A stretch of 64,000 nt of DNA from JAJRAN01 sp963827135 (GCA_963827135.1 CAWGZX010000005.1:310001-374000); one strand, 5' to 3'. Counted from the stretch's first letter, positions 1 through 9,104 are shown. Numbers and translations: made by a program. Notes: generated by a model from the letters alone, not told the origin.

Positions 1-322
1 TGATACGGAAGGACCTCTCCACGCCCACGAGGTTGCAGATGCTGCGGCAGACGTGCTCCACCGACCTATCTGGCACGACCTCTACCTCCCAGTCGTCGGC
101 GGGAAGGATCTTGAGGAAGATGTGCATGTCGATGGCCATGCCGACGCCCCCGCCTCCAGGGGCCCCGGAGAACTTCTCGGTGGAGTCGATGGTGGCCAGG
201 TCCAGGCACAGGGGGACGCGCACCGTCGCTGAGCGGGGCTGGTCCAGCTTACCCAGTACAGGGTATGGGCCGCCGTTCGGTTCGCCCATGCTCAGGACTT
301 TGTCTTCGGCGAGTGTGCTCAT
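1..322 (-). CDS. Partial protein, possible GHMP-superfamily enzyme (N-terminal part)
   Basis: The gene starts at an ATG whose complement is at 320-322 and runs off the left edge, so only about 107 N-terminal residues are visible. The product has a beta-rich start (VRVPLCLDLATID) followed by a glycine-rich stretch (GAPGGGGVGMAIDM). This loosely recalls the N-terminal half of small GHMP-type enzymes such as beta-RFAP synthase or archaeal sugar and mevalonate kinases. The GHMP phosphate-binding loop itself would lie outside the window, so the assignment is tentative. A GGAAGG run sits directly against the ATG. The gene is divergent from msrB. Confidence 0.5.
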   Translation of the reverse strand, partial: MSTLAEDKVLSMGEPNGGPYPVLGKLDQPRSATVRVPLCLDLATIDSTEKFSGAPGGGGVGMAIDMHIFLKILPADDWEVEVVPDRSVEHVCRSICNLVGVERSFRI

Positions 323-440
323 CCTTCCTTTGGATTATTTTTACCGTTGCTTTTTAGCCTTACCGCCTGGTTATCTTAGGGCGAAATGACCATAGGAAGG
401 GTCAAATAGCGAGAGGAGCGAGGGCGTCAGGGGAGAAAAT

Positions 441-842
441 ATGGCCAAGGAAAAGGTAGTAAAGACCGAAGAGGAATGGAAGAAGGTGCTTACCGCGGAC
501 CAGTTTCGGATCCTGCGGTTGAAAGGGACCGAGCTTCCCTTCCACAATGAGTACCATGACAACAAGCGCAAGGGCAAGTACTACTGTGCTGGCTGCGGTA
601 GCGAGCTCTTTGCCTCTGAGACAAAGTTCGACTCCGGGACGGGATGGCCCTCGTTCTCTGACCCAGTCTCCGAGGACGCGGTCGAGTTCCACGACGACAA
701 GACATTCCGCATGGTCCGCACCGAGGTCGCCTGCGCCCACTGCGGAGGACATCTCGGCCACGTGTTCGACGATGGACCGAAGCCTACTGGCAAGCGCTAC
801 TGCATGAACTCGGGCTCGCTCCGCTTCGTGGAGACGAAGTAA
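441..842 (+). CDS. msrB: Peptide methionine-(R)-S-oxide reductase MsrB
   Basis: MsrB repairs oxidised protein methionine by reducing the R-sulfoxide. The 133-aa product is a full-length single-domain MsrB. It has two structural zinc CxxC pairs (C49/C52 and C98/C101), the GTGWPSF substrate-pocket motif near 66-72, and the catalytic Cys in RYCMNSGSLRF (C121). A GGGGAG Shine-Dalgarno element lies just upstream of the ATG. It is a stand-alone gene between a divergent partial gene and the convergent tldE. The start and family are clear. Confidence 0.95.
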   Translation: MAKEKVVKTEEEWKKVLTADQFRILRLKGTELPFHNEYHDNKRKGKYYCAGCGSELFASETKFDSGTGWPSFSDPVSEDAVEFHDDKTFRMVRTEVACAHCGGHLGHVFDDGPKPTGKRYCMNSGSLRFVETK

Positions 843-2201
843 TCAAGCGCTCCCGATCAGCTCGAAGTCCTCGAAGCGGACCGAGGGCAGGATGAGGTTG
901 CGGGAGACGGTGCTGTCGTTGGCCACCTCACCAATCTGGCTCAAGGCCCGGAACATGTTTCCAGACAGCAGGCAGTGCTTGACCGTCGACCTTATCTCGC
1001 CCTTGCGAACCAGATGCGCGCAGCGAACCTCTAGGCCGAAGTCCCCGGTTATGGGATGTACGTCCGGGGCGGAGGTCTTCTCCACCAGCAGGCCATGGTC
1101 CATCTCCCCTACCAGGTCCTCGACCGGCCTGGTGCCGGGCTTGAGCACCAAGCAGACCGGGGCGATCCCGACGCCGATCTGGTAGTTGCCGATGGGGTCG
1201 GCCGCGCTGCGCCTCAGGCCGTTGCCAGTGGGCTCCACGCCCGAGAACTGGGAGTTATAGAGATCATAGAGGAAGCCCTTGAGGACCCCGTCCTTGACCA
1301 AGGGCTTGCGCTTGGTGGGCGTGCCCTCGTCGTCGTAAGGCGAGGAGAGCATGCCCCTGAGGTCCCAGGGGTCATCGATCAGGTTGAGGCACTTGGACGT
1401 CACCTGCTTCCCCACCTGGCCTGCCAGCGGGCTGCGCTTTCGATTCACGTTCTCCGCGCTGAGAGCGAATTGGACCGACCCCTGCAGCATCTCGGATATC
1501 TCGTGGGGGGGCAATATGACCGGCAGCCTGACGTTCCCTTTGTAGGCCTTGGCCTTGGACGAGGCCTTGGCCTTGGCCCTCAGCGATCCGCCGAAACGAC
1601 CCGCGTCGAGGTCCTTGAGGCGGGGCGAGTAGAAGCTCTCCGTCCCCTCTCCAGGCGTGCCTTCGGTCATGGCGCTGAGCATGGCATAGACCAAAGTGCA
1701 CTCCCTCTTGGTCAGGAGGTCATTGCTATTGGCCACGACCGAGTCCAACTCCGCGATGCGCAGCAGCCCGTTGGGGACCTTGACATTCCTTGGCTCGACC
1801 GCCGCATCGACCATGCCTTTCAGTATCTCCAGCGCCCCTTCGATGGTGAGGGAGGCCACCTCAGGGTCCTTGACCTTGAGGCCGGCGCGGCCTTTGGAGG
1901 GCTGGGCGAAGCCCTTGAACACCTTATCAACAGGTACGAGGGATGATGTCTTGACGGCGGTGCGGGCGCACCCCGTGGCATCCGCGAGCGAGGATAGGGA
2001 AGTGCTGGCCTGGCCTATTCGGCCGCCCTTGCTCACCCTCATCGCCAGGCCCAGGTCCGACTTCGCCTCGGCGCTCTTGACCTTGGAGTTGTCGACATAG
2101 ACCGAGAGGGACCTGACCTTGACGACGTAGGCCTCGGCCTGGTCGGCCCCTGCGGCTCTGGCCTCTCGGACCGATTCCGAAGCCAATTCCTCGGGCCTCA
2201 C
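843..2201 (-). CDS. tldE: TldE/PmbA-type metalloprotease subunit
   Basis: This 452-aa protein belongs to the TldD/TldE (PmbA) family, whose members form a heterodimeric zinc protease that cleaves unfolded peptides. The N-terminus (EELASESVREARAAGADQAE, YVDNSKVKSAE) and the C-terminal TGDFGLEVR / LLSGNMF region are typical. As in other TldE proteins there is no HExxxH zinc motif, so it is the non-catalytic partner. It follows tldD (2202-3581) immediately, and the two are probably translationally coupled. The M24 peptidase gene upstream of tldD is likely in the same transcript. Confidence 0.9.
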   Translation of the reverse strand: MRPEELASESVREARAAGADQAEAYVVKVRSLSVYVDNSKVKSAEAKSDLGLAMRVSKGGRIGQASTSLSSLADATGCARTAVKTSSLVPVDKVFKGFAQPSKGRAGLKVKDPEVASLTIEGALEILKGMVDAAVEPRNVKVPNGLLRIAELDSVVANSNDLLTKRECTLVYAMLSAMTEGTPGEGTESFYSPRLKDLDAGRFGGSLRAKAKASSKAKAYKGNVRLPVILPPHEISEMLQGSVQFALSAENVNRKRSPLAGQVGKQVTSKCLNLIDDPWDLRGMLSSPYDDEGTPTKRKPLVKDGVLKGFLYDLYNSQFSGVEPTGNGLRRSAADPIGNYQIGVGIAPVCLVLKPGTRPVEDLVGEMDHGLLVEKTSAPDVHPITGDFGLEVRCAHLVRKGEIRSTVKHCLLSGNMFRALSQIGEVANDSTVSRNLILPSVRFEDFELIGSA

Positions 2202-3581
2202 CTAGCCACCTCCCAGTATGATCCTGGAGCGACAGTGAGGACCTCCGGAGGAGACCGGGACGAAGTCCTCGACGCCCTTTCCGCAGGTGCCTCCGTCCAA
2301 CTTCATCCTCTCTCCCACGGCGTCGGTCGTCTTCAGTATCTCCAGCGCCTTCCCAGTCAGTGTGAACCCGCGCAGCATGCTGGTGATCTCGCCGTTCTCG
2401 ATCAGGAAGCCCCTCAGCGCCTTGGCCTCGAAGCCTCCCCCCACCGGGTCCTCCATGCCGCTGATGGCCCGGTCGGTGAGGACGCCGTGCCTAACGCCCT
2501 CGATCATCTCCTCCAGCTTCCAATCGCCCGCCTCGAAGAAGGTGTTGGTCATGCGCACGAAGACCTTTTGATGAGGTCCTTGCGCCCGACCGTTACCAGT
2601 GGGCCCGACGCCCATCTCCGCCGCGGTCTCTAGCGATTGCATGTAGCCCTTGTACTCACCCTGGTCGATGATGACCGTCCGGGACGACCTGGACCCCTCG
2701 TCATCGAACGGGATGTATCCATGGGCGCTCTTCAACGTCCCGTCGTCCACCATGGTGATCATGTCGCTGGCCACCTTCCTTCCGACCACGTCGGAGAGGA
2801 AGGAGCGCTTCTTGACCACCTCGTCGGCCTCGGAGGCATGGCCCATGACCTCGTGGGCCAGCAGCCCGGAGATCACGGGATCGGTGATGCAGGTCATCTC
2901 CCCTGTGGGGCATTTCTTGGAAGAGAGCATCTTCTCCGCCTCCTTGGCGCATTCCAGCCCCATCTTGGAGGTGTCGATGGACCTGAACAGCTCGTATCCG
3001 CCGCTGCCGTCCACCATGTCGTAGTAGACTTCCGTCCTCGAGCCGTCAGAGGCGATGCTCATGCAGTTCACCCGCCCCCTTACCTCCTCCCATTCCAGCT
3101 CTGCGCCGAAGGAGTTCACCAGCATGTTGCTCTTGACGCTCTCTATGTAGCTGGCGTTGCTGTTGACCACGCTCGCCCTCCCTCTCTGCGCCTTGTCCAG
3201 GTCCTTGATTAGGGAGAGCTTCTCCTCCAGGGGCACTTTGGAAGGATGTAGCTTGACCTTGGCCTTGTGCCTCCCCCGCTCACCCCTCATCTCGTGGATG
3301 ACCTTCCCCTTCGCCGTCCCCAGTTTGGCATTCCTTACCGCCTGGGTCGCGGCCAGCAATATGGCCTCCCGGTCCAATGATGAGGTGGAGGCGTAGCCCC
3401 ACGACCCTTTGCACCTGGCTCGGAGGCAGGCGCCCAGGACCACATCCTCGTTCAGGCTCCTGACCGCTCCGTCCACCATGATCGCGTTCAGCCTCCTGAG
3501 CGACTGGTACCTGGCATCGCAGAACTCGGTTCTTTCCGACCGCATGCGTTCGACCGCGCTTCCCAGTAAGTCGAGCATCAT
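2202..3581 (-). CDS. tldD: TldD-type zinc metalloprotease, catalytic subunit
   Basis: This is the catalytic partner of the TldD/TldE protease. The zinc-binding motif HEVMGH is at residues 243-248, in the expected position after the PVISGLLA strand. A longer reading frame reaches 3623 but would overlap the upstream peptidase. I chose the ATG at 3581 because it forms a 4-base ATGA overlap with the stop of that gene, giving 459 aa, close to the family length. Gene order is peptidase, tldD, tldE, all on the minus strand. Confidence 0.92.
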   Translation of the reverse strand: MMLDLLGSAVERMRSERTEFCDARYQSLRRLNAIMVDGAVRSLNEDVVLGACLRARCKGSWGYASTSSLDREAILLAATQAVRNAKLGTAKGKVIHEMRGERGRHKAKVKLHPSKVPLEEKLSLIKDLDKAQRGRASVVNSNASYIESVKSNMLVNSFGAELEWEEVRGRVNCMSIASDGSRTEVYYDMVDGSGGYELFRSIDTSKMGLECAKEAEKMLSSKKCPTGEMTCITDPVISGLLAHEVMGHASEADEVVKKRSFLSDVVGRKVASDMITMVDDGTLKSAHGYIPFDDEGSRSSRTVIIDQGEYKGYMQSLETAAEMGVGPTGNGRAQGPHQKVFVRMTNTFFEAGDWKLEEMIEGVRHGVLTDRAISGMEDPVGGGFEAKALRGFLIENGEITSMLRGFTLTGKALEILKTTDAVGERMKLDGGTCGKGVEDFVPVSSGGPHCRSRIILGGG

Positions 3582-4663
3582 ACCACCATCAATTCCTTGG
3601 GCGCCGCGGTGAGCACCTCGCACCCTTTCTTGGTCACCCTGATATCATCCTCGATGCGCACCCCGCCCTCCCCTCTGAGATAAACTCCTGGCTCCACCGT
3701 CAGGACCATGTTCTCCTTGAGCATCAGGTCCAGGTCCGGGGCCATGCGGCCGCCATCGTGGACCGATAGGCCGATGCCATGCCCGAGGGAGTGGATGAAC
3801 AGGCCTTTGAACTCGGATGCGTCGATGATCTCGCGGGCGGCGGCGTCCACGTCCTTGCCGTTTGCGCCGGCATGGATGGCCTCGATCCCGGCCATCTGGG
3901 CCTCAAGCACGACCTCGTACATGCGCCTCTGCTTCTTGCTCGCCTTGCCGAAGAAGAAGGTGCGCGTCACGTCCGAGCCATATCTCCGGAACAATGCGCC
4001 GTAATCGAATAGCACGGTGTCCCCCGCCTTCAGTTTGTCGTCCCCAGGCGAGTGGTGAGGCTCGGCGGAGTTGGGCCCGAACGAGGCGTTGGTGGCGAAG
4101 GATGGTGCGCTCGCTCCATTCCTCTGCATCAGGTAGTTGATCTCGGCAGCGGCCTCCACCTCGGTCATGCCCGCCTTGAGGATCGAAGGCAGCCTCTCTC
4201 CCACCTGAGAAGCGATGCGGCAGGCGGTTCGCAGGTTCTCGATCTCCACCTCGTCCTTGATCATCCTGGCAGCCTCGACCGCCCTCCAGATGTCCACCAC
4301 CTCGGCGCCGGTCCACTTGCGCACCTCTTGCATCATACGGTAGGTCAGCCCCGCCCCGCAAATGCCGACGCGCTCGACCCCCCTTAGAGATGATTCGAGC
4401 ATCTTGTCCCTCTCAGCGCTCTTCTTGTAGGCCTTGACCTCGGAGCCAGAGGCGAGGGCGCTGGTCTCTTCCAGGAAAGAAGTGAAGAGCTGCGACCTTC
4501 CATCAGGCCAGAGGACCACGGCACATTGCTCGAAGAGCCCGGATTCCACCCCGGTAGCATAGTAGAATGACATGTCCAGATTCGGCTCGACGTCGTTGGC
4601 AAGGACGATGGCGTCGACCTTCTCTGATACATTCTGGAATATCCTGAGGACCCTCTCCTTCAT
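3578..4663 (-). CDS. pepQ: M24 family Xaa-Pro peptidase (PepQ-like)
   Basis: This is a 361-aa aminopeptidase P or prolidase-type enzyme with an N-terminal creatinase-like domain (about 1-125) and a C-terminal pita-bread catalytic domain. The dinuclear metal ligands are visible as the DYGALFRRYGSDVTRTF aspartates, the histidine of HSLGHGIGL, and the glutamates of TVEPGVYL and GVRIEDD. The start at 4663 is preceded by GGTGG and matches the family N-terminus; a frame open to 4738 adds an unlikely leader. It overlaps tldD by ATGA, so the cluster looks like a peptide-turnover operon. Substrate (dipeptide or longer Xaa-Pro peptide) cannot be told from sequence alone. Confidence 0.9.
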   Translation of the reverse strand: MKERVLRIFQNVSEKVDAIVLANDVEPNLDMSFYYATGVESGLFEQCAVVLWPDGRSQLFTSFLEETSALASGSEVKAYKKSAERDKMLESSLRGVERVGICGAGLTYRMMQEVRKWTGAEVVDIWRAVEAARMIKDEVEIENLRTACRIASQVGERLPSILKAGMTEVEAAAEINYLMQRNGASAPSFATNASFGPNSAEPHHSPGDDKLKAGDTVLFDYGALFRRYGSDVTRTFFFGKASKKQRRMYEVVLEAQMAGIEAIHAGANGKDVDAAAREIIDASEFKGLFIHSLGHGIGLSVHDGGRMAPDLDLMLKENMVLTVEPGVYLRGEGGVRIEDDIRVTKKGCEVLTAAPKELMVV

Positions 4664-4722
4664 AGTACCACCATTCGGAAAAGAAGCTACTGGCGGATTA
4701 ATCTTGTTCCAGGCCTGATGGC

Positions 4723-5538
4723 TCAGACGCCGACCCAAACGTTGGTGGCGATGCTCTTCAGGGCGGAGACCGCGGAAAGCGCGGCGAGATAGCTGGTGGC
4801 TGGATTCTCCGGTGACGGGACGTTCTGGATCTCGGCCTTGAGCTCTCCGAATGCGCCCTTGGCCATGAGCTGATGTGAGTTGACGGCCGATCGGGGGTCA
4901 CATATGATGGTCACCATGGTCTTGTCGAAGCCCAGGCCCATCAGGCTAACGGTGGCGGCCACATTGACGTTCTTGGGGAAGAGGCGCACCGCCTCCCTGG
5001 CCGGACCCTCGAACAGGACCGTTGGCTTGGTGAGCTTGGTCACGTCCACGCCCCTCTCCTTCAGATAAGGTATGTCCTGGAAGCCGTTGGGACCCTTGGT
5101 AGTGACGAGGCGGACCTCGTAGATCCTCCCCTGGGCGGACCTGAGGCCGTCCGTGCCGCACACCGCCCCGGAGGGGATGTAGAGTCTGACCCGGTTCTTG
5201 CTCGCCAATTGGAAGCACCTACCGCGGAAGTCGTCATCATGGAATACGCCCACGCTCATGACCATGATGTCCCTGCCCCTCTCCAAGCACATGGGCACGA
5301 ACTTCCTCGCCGCCTCCTGGCTTGCAGCTTCGATGACCAGGTCGACCTCTCCTATGGCCTCGATGATGGATGCGTCGTCATAACCGGCCAGTCTCCCTTT
5401 GGAGAACTCCATGGCCCTGGCCCTGGCTCTCTGTTCGCTCCTGTCAGTGAAATAGATGCCGTCGATCTCAGGCATCTCCTGAGCTGCCTTGGCGAGGACG
5501 TTGCCAATGGAGCCACACCCGATGATGAGGACGCGCAT
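4723..5538 (-). CDS. nadX: Probable L-aspartate dehydrogenase (NadX family)
   Basis: The 271-aa product has an N-terminal Rossmann fold (GCGSIGNVL, residues 7-15) and the conserved C-terminal segment with DP-x-x-x-NSHQL, which contains the histidine of the aspartate dehydrogenase family. These enzymes convert aspartate to iminoaspartate for NAD synthesis or aspartate metabolism. The start at 5538 has a good AGGAGC element just upstream and coincides with the MRVLIIG beta strand; the longer frame to 5637 was rejected. It is divergent from the archease gene at 5670. No quinolinate synthase or nadC is in the window. Confidence 0.85.
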   Translation of the reverse strand: MRVLIIGCGSIGNVLAKAAQEMPEIDGIYFTDRSEQRARARAMEFSKGRLAGYDDASIIEAIGEVDLVIEAASQEAARKFVPMCLERGRDIMVMSVGVFHDDDFRGRCFQLASKNRVRLYIPSGAVCGTDGLRSAQGRIYEVRLVTTKGPNGFQDIPYLKERGVDVTKLTKPTVLFEGPAREAVRLFPKNVNVAATVSLMGLGFDKTMVTIICDPRSAVNSHQLMAKGAFGELKAEIQNVPSPENPATSYLAALSAVSALKSIATNVWVGV

Positions 5539-5669
5539 GTGCTCCTGTCGAACACCGATTATGCTTATAGATTTTCTTGCCCCTGTCGAACGGCCTCGCT
5601 CGAATCCTCCGAGGGGGCGAGAGCGCCGGGACATCACGTATTAAGCTGTGGCGCCCATTCCATTCGCTG

Positions 5670-6077
5670 ATGAGGAGGTACGAGCTCCTGGAGCACACCG
5701 CGGACGTCATGGTGAAGGCGATGGGCAAGGACCTGGAGGAATGCTTCGCCAATGCGGCGTACGCCCTCTTCGATCAGATGGTGGACGTCTCCAAGGTCAA
5801 GGCCATGATCGAGGTCAGCTTCGAGGTGGAGGGCCACGACCTGGAGTCGCTCCTATACAACTTCCTGTCCGAGTTCCTCTACTTCCACGACGCCAAGCAG
5901 CTGGTGCTTTGCGAGTTCGAGGTGGAGATCCGTGGCGATAGGGTCCTATGCAAAGCCAAGGGCGAGCGCCTTTCGCGCAGCAAACACAGCCAAAGGCACG
6001 AGGTCAAGGCCATCACCTATCATATGCTCTCCGTGGATTCGAAGGAGCCGTCGGTCACCGTCATCTTCGACATATGA
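5670..6077 (+). CDS. Archease
   Basis: This 135-aa protein begins MRRYELLEHTADVMVKA, the standard archease N-terminus. It continues through the LLYNFLSEFLYFHD helix to the C-terminal VKAITYHML segment. Archease activates the RNA ligase RtcB, which is needed for tRNA splicing, by promoting its guanylation. The start at 5670 was chosen by this N-terminus; the open frame extends upstream to 5577. It lies 7 bases before the GHMP gene and is probably co-transcribed with it. rtcB is not in the window. Confidence 0.95.
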   Translation: MRRYELLEHTADVMVKAMGKDLEECFANAAYALFDQMVDVSKVKAMIEVSFEVEGHDLESLLYNFLSEFLYFHDAKQLVLCEFEVEIRGDRVLCKAKGERLSRSKHSQRHEVKAITYHMLSVDSKEPSVTVIFDI

Positions 6078-6084
6078 GGTTAGT

Positions 6085-7044
6085 ATGAAAGCTTCAGCGA
6101 TCGCCTATCCCATCCAGGGGCTGATAAAATACCATGGGCTGAGGGATGAGGAGCTCCGCCTCCCTTACCACGATTCAATCTCAGTCTGCACTGCGCCCAT
6201 CCGGACCCTGACCACCATAGAGTTCGGTCACAAGGAGGACGGCGCGCAGTTCGACGGCAAGGAGGCGAGGAGCAGGGAGATGGAGCGCATATTCAGGGTC
6301 GTAGAGCCGCTCCGCGCCTTGGCCAAGGAACGGAGCGGGTTCAAGATGGTCTCCGAGAATTCCTTCCCTTCGAACATCGGGCTAGGGGCGAGCGCCTCTG
6401 GTTTCGCGGCCTTGGCCGTGGCGGCGAGTGCAGCTCTGGGCCTTGACCTGAGCCTAGAGGAGACCTCGAGGTTCGCTAGGAGAGGGGCTGGCTCCGCCTC
6501 CAGGGCTGTAACCGGCGGCTTCTCCAGGTGGTATGCGGGCAAGGGCGATGAGGACTCTTACTCGCACATGCTCGCAGGGCCTGAGGACCTGGACATGGGC
6601 ATCGTCTGCGCCCTGGTCCCGGCGCACAAGTTCACCGACACGGCGCATAAGGACGTCATCACCTCGCCTTTCTTCAAGGCTAGGCTGGAATACGTCATCG
6701 AGGCGCTGGACAAGATGGAGCGGGCGATCTTCGCCCGGGACCTGGACCGGGTATGCTCCTTGGCGGAGACGGACACGCTCCTACTCCACGGGATAACCAT
6801 GACCGGGATCGATGAGCTCATTCTCTGGCGACCTGACACGGTAAAAATAATCCTTGAGGTGAAGAGGATGAGGCAGGACGGGCTGCCAGCCTACTTCTCC
6901 ATCGACACCGGCGCCACCGTCTACATCAACTCGCGCCTGCAGGACGTCAATGAGGTCAGGTCGAGGGTCGAGGCCTTGGGGATCGAGACCATCCAATGCT
7001 CCGTGGGCGGACCGGCCAAGGTGGTGGTAGAGGACCTGTTCTAG
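6085..7044 (+). CDS. Diphosphomevalonate decarboxylase-family GHMP protein (possibly mevalonate 3-kinase or phosphomevalonate decarboxylase)
   Basis: This 319-aa GHMP protein aligns by eye with mevalonate diphosphate decarboxylases: LIKYHGLRDEELRLP at 13-27, the GLGASASGFAAL phosphate loop near 99-110, GSASRAVTGGFSRW near 136-149, and IDTGATVYI with D274. In classical decarboxylases the first motif is KYWGKR; here the catalytic lysine position is leucine (KYHGLR). A similar replacement is remembered for Thermoplasma mevalonate 3-kinase. It therefore belongs to archaeal isoprenoid synthesis, but the exact step is open. The start at 6085 is the first Met of the conserved N-terminus. Confidence 0.8.
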   Translation: MKASAIAYPIQGLIKYHGLRDEELRLPYHDSISVCTAPIRTLTTIEFGHKEDGAQFDGKEARSREMERIFRVVEPLRALAKERSGFKMVSENSFPSNIGLGASASGFAALAVAASAALGLDLSLEETSRFARRGAGSASRAVTGGFSRWYAGKGDEDSYSHMLAGPEDLDMGIVCALVPAHKFTDTAHKDVITSPFFKARLEYVIEALDKMERAIFARDLDRVCSLAETDTLLLHGITMTGIDELILWRPDTVKIILEVKRMRQDGLPAYFSIDTGATVYINSRLQDVNEVRSRVEALGIETIQCSVGGPAKVVVEDLF

Positions 7045-7133
7045 CCCATTCTGAGGTCGGACATAGTATTATTCCTGGGAAGGATATCTGACCTCGTGCA
7101 GCGGGACGAGCTGCTGTCTGGTGGGAACGGAAC

Positions 7134-7973
7134 ATGACCCTTAGGATAGGATGGTTCTCAAGTGGCCGCGAGGAAGCTGACATCAATCTGTTCCGAGCGG
7201 TCATGGGCGCCATTGAGAGAGGGACCTTGGATGTCTCGGTGTCCTTCGTCTTTTGCGATTATGACGAGGGCGAGTCTCTCTCCGACCCTAGCTTCGCATG
7301 CCGAAAAAGGTTCGTAGAGCTGGTGCGCTCCTATGACGTCCCCATATTGTCGCTCTCCTGGCAGAAGACCAAGGAGTCCTGGTCCCACGACCCCAAAACG
7401 GACTGGCGCACCTGCTTCGGCAAGAGGATGCGCAAGCTGATCTATGAGAGGGCCTTCGAGCTGGGCCTGGTCGTGGGACTCTCGGTCCCCATGGACGCTG
7501 ACTCCCGCACCCGCTTCGACCTCGTCGGCCTTTATCCTTCCCTGCCCAACGGCCCCCGCGGGGATCGCAAAGGAATCGCCAGCCAGCTCATCAGGGCTCG
7601 CGCCGACCGACATGGAGCGATGGTGAGGCTCTGCAGACCTGGCGGCATGGAGGGGGTTCCGATCACATATTGCTCGTTCACTTTGGCATCCACTGAGCTC
7701 AAGCCACTCTGGATGGACATGGAGGGGAGAGTCGCGGGAGGGAAGTTGGCCTTGCTGAGTGATGATGATGTCCTGGCCTCTCCGCTCTTCAATCGCATCT
7801 CCTCTGAGGAGGAGCGACGGGAGATTCCGCTCCTTACTTATACGGTCAAACTCTTCGCTGATGGCGACCTGGATATCGTAAACGGCAGGCTCTTGAGCGA
7901 GGGGATGGCCGTGACCTCCGCCTCCGACCTGACGCCGAATGTGGATGCCTGGTTGCAGCAGAGGTCGCCCTGA
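7134..7973 (+). CDS. Formyltransferase-like protein
   Basis: The 279-aa protein resembles the formyltransferase fold of PurN and methionyl-tRNA formyltransferase. It has an N-terminal strand MTLRIGWFSSGREEA, a central FDLVGLYPSLPNGPRGDRKG segment at the place of the substrate HPSLLP motif, and a following GAMVRLCRPGGMEGVPITY segment. The canonical N-x-H-D catalytic triad is not evident, because FDLVGLYPS replaces the usual NLHPS, so activity as a classical formyltransferase is doubtful. The downstream gene begins 9 bases later, suggesting co-transcription with the EhaR-like HAD protein. Function unknown. Confidence 0.6.
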   Translation: MTLRIGWFSSGREEADINLFRAVMGAIERGTLDVSVSFVFCDYDEGESLSDPSFACRKRFVELVRSYDVPILSLSWQKTKESWSHDPKTDWRTCFGKRMRKLIYERAFELGLVVGLSVPMDADSRTRFDLVGLYPSLPNGPRGDRKGIASQLIRARADRHGAMVRLCRPGGMEGVPITYCSFTLASTELKPLWMDMEGRVAGGKLALLSDDDVLASPLFNRISSEEERREIPLLTYTVKLFADGDLDIVNGRLLSEGMAVTSASDLTPNVDAWLQQRSP

Positions 7974-7982
7974 GGCGGTTCC

Positions 7983-9104
7983 ATGGACTTTGAGGGATTG
8001 GAGGAAATTTCCGCGTATGAGGGGAAGCAGTTCATCACCAATCTCGAGGGCCCCGTGACCATCAACGACAATCCCCAGGACCTTTGCGGCCATTTCATCG
8101 ATCGGGGGCAGAGGCTATTCGCCGTAGTATCGAGGTACGACCAAGTCCTCGCCCACATCCTCCGTCGCCAGGGATACAAGCATGGCGATCACCTCAGGCT
8201 CATCCTTCCCTTCCTCAAGGCGTACGGCGTCACGGACAATAGGATGCAGGAGTTCTCACGGAAGCACATAAATGTGGTTCCAGGTGCCGATAAGGCCATG
8301 CGCTTCGTGCAGGAGCTGATGGCCTCCTTCATGGTCAGCTCGGGATACGAGCATTTCGTGGGGGCGGTGTGCGAGGAGATAGGCTTCCCCTTCGATAGTG
8401 TGTACTGCACCCGCCTGTCCCTGGACTCGGTCCGCATCGATGATTGGGAATCGCAAATCCTAAAGAACTTCGCCCAGGAGATCGCCCTCATGCCTATGCT
8501 TGAGATCCCGCCCGGGGCGAGGTCCATGCGCGATTTCCCTGCCAAGGACCAGCAGTTCATCGCCCGTCTGGACGAGATTTTCTGGCAGGAAATGAGCGAC
8601 CTTTCCGCCTATCGTCTCCTTAATGAGGTAAGCATCATCGGGGGCGACGACAAGGCCGCGTCCATCGTCGACGTGTGCAAGAAGACCGGTGTCAGCATGG
8701 AGGATACCTGCTACATCGGCCACGACGTCAGCGATGTGCAGGCATTGGCCCTTGTGAAGCGGGGCGGTGGCCTGCCTATAGCCTTCAACGCCAACGAGTC
8801 CGCGGTCAGGGAGGCGGAGGTCCTGGTCCTCTCCTCGAACGCGGTCACCACCTCCATCTTGGTAGAGGCCTTCCACCGCGCGGGCCGGGATGGCGCTATG
8901 TCCCTCGTAGAGAACTGGACCATCCCTGGGATCCGGGATTCGGGCTTGGTCCATGACTACCTGGTCCGCGAACTGGAGAGGACCTTTCCCAAGCAGCTCC
9001 CGAGGGTGGTGCGCATCACGCGAGAGAATCTCGAGCCTTTGGTGCGGGAGAGCCTGAGGTTCCGTGAGAGGGTGGACATCGAGGTGGCGAGCGGTCTAGG
9101 GTAA
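7983..9104 (+). CDS. EhaR-like HAD-superfamily protein with degenerate nucleophile motif
   Basis: The 373-aa product resembles the archaeal proteins annotated as energy-converting hydrogenase A subunit R, a HAD-like family in methanogens. The first motif is FITNLEGPVTINDN (residues 17-30). In the relatives I recall, this motif has an aspartate (TDxEGP) where N20 stands here. The late motif CYIGHDVSDVQAL near 240-252 carries the acidic HAD motif IV. Loss of the nucleophilic Asp argues against phosphatase activity. No other Eha subunit is nearby, so a role in a hydrogenase is not supported by context. It is paired with the formyltransferase-like gene. Confidence 0.6.
   Translation: MDFEGLEEISAYEGKQFITNLEGPVTINDNPQDLCGHFIDRGQRLFAVVSRYDQVLAHILRRQGYKHGDHLRLILPFLKAYGVTDNRMQEFSRKHINVVPGADKAMRFVQELMASFMVSSGYEHFVGAVCEEIGFPFDSVYCTRLSLDSVRIDDWESQILKNFAQEIALMPMLEIPPGARSMRDFPAKDQQFIARLDEIFWQEMSDLSAYRLLNEVSIIGGDDKAASIVDVCKKTGVSMEDTCYIGHDVSDVQALALVKRGGGLPIAFNANESAVREAEVLVLSSNAVTTSILVEAFHRAGRDGAMSLVENWTIPGIRDSGLVHDYLVRELERTFPKQLPRVVRITRENLEPLVRESLRFRERVDIEVASGLG

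Noticed and set aside
1056..1946. A 296-codon plus-strand open frame
   Set aside because: It is antisense to tldE and has the low-complexity composition of a shadow frame.
7158..8093. A 311-codon minus-strand open frame
   Set aside because: It is antisense to the formyltransferase-like gene and spans into the next gene with no family match or ribosome-binding site.
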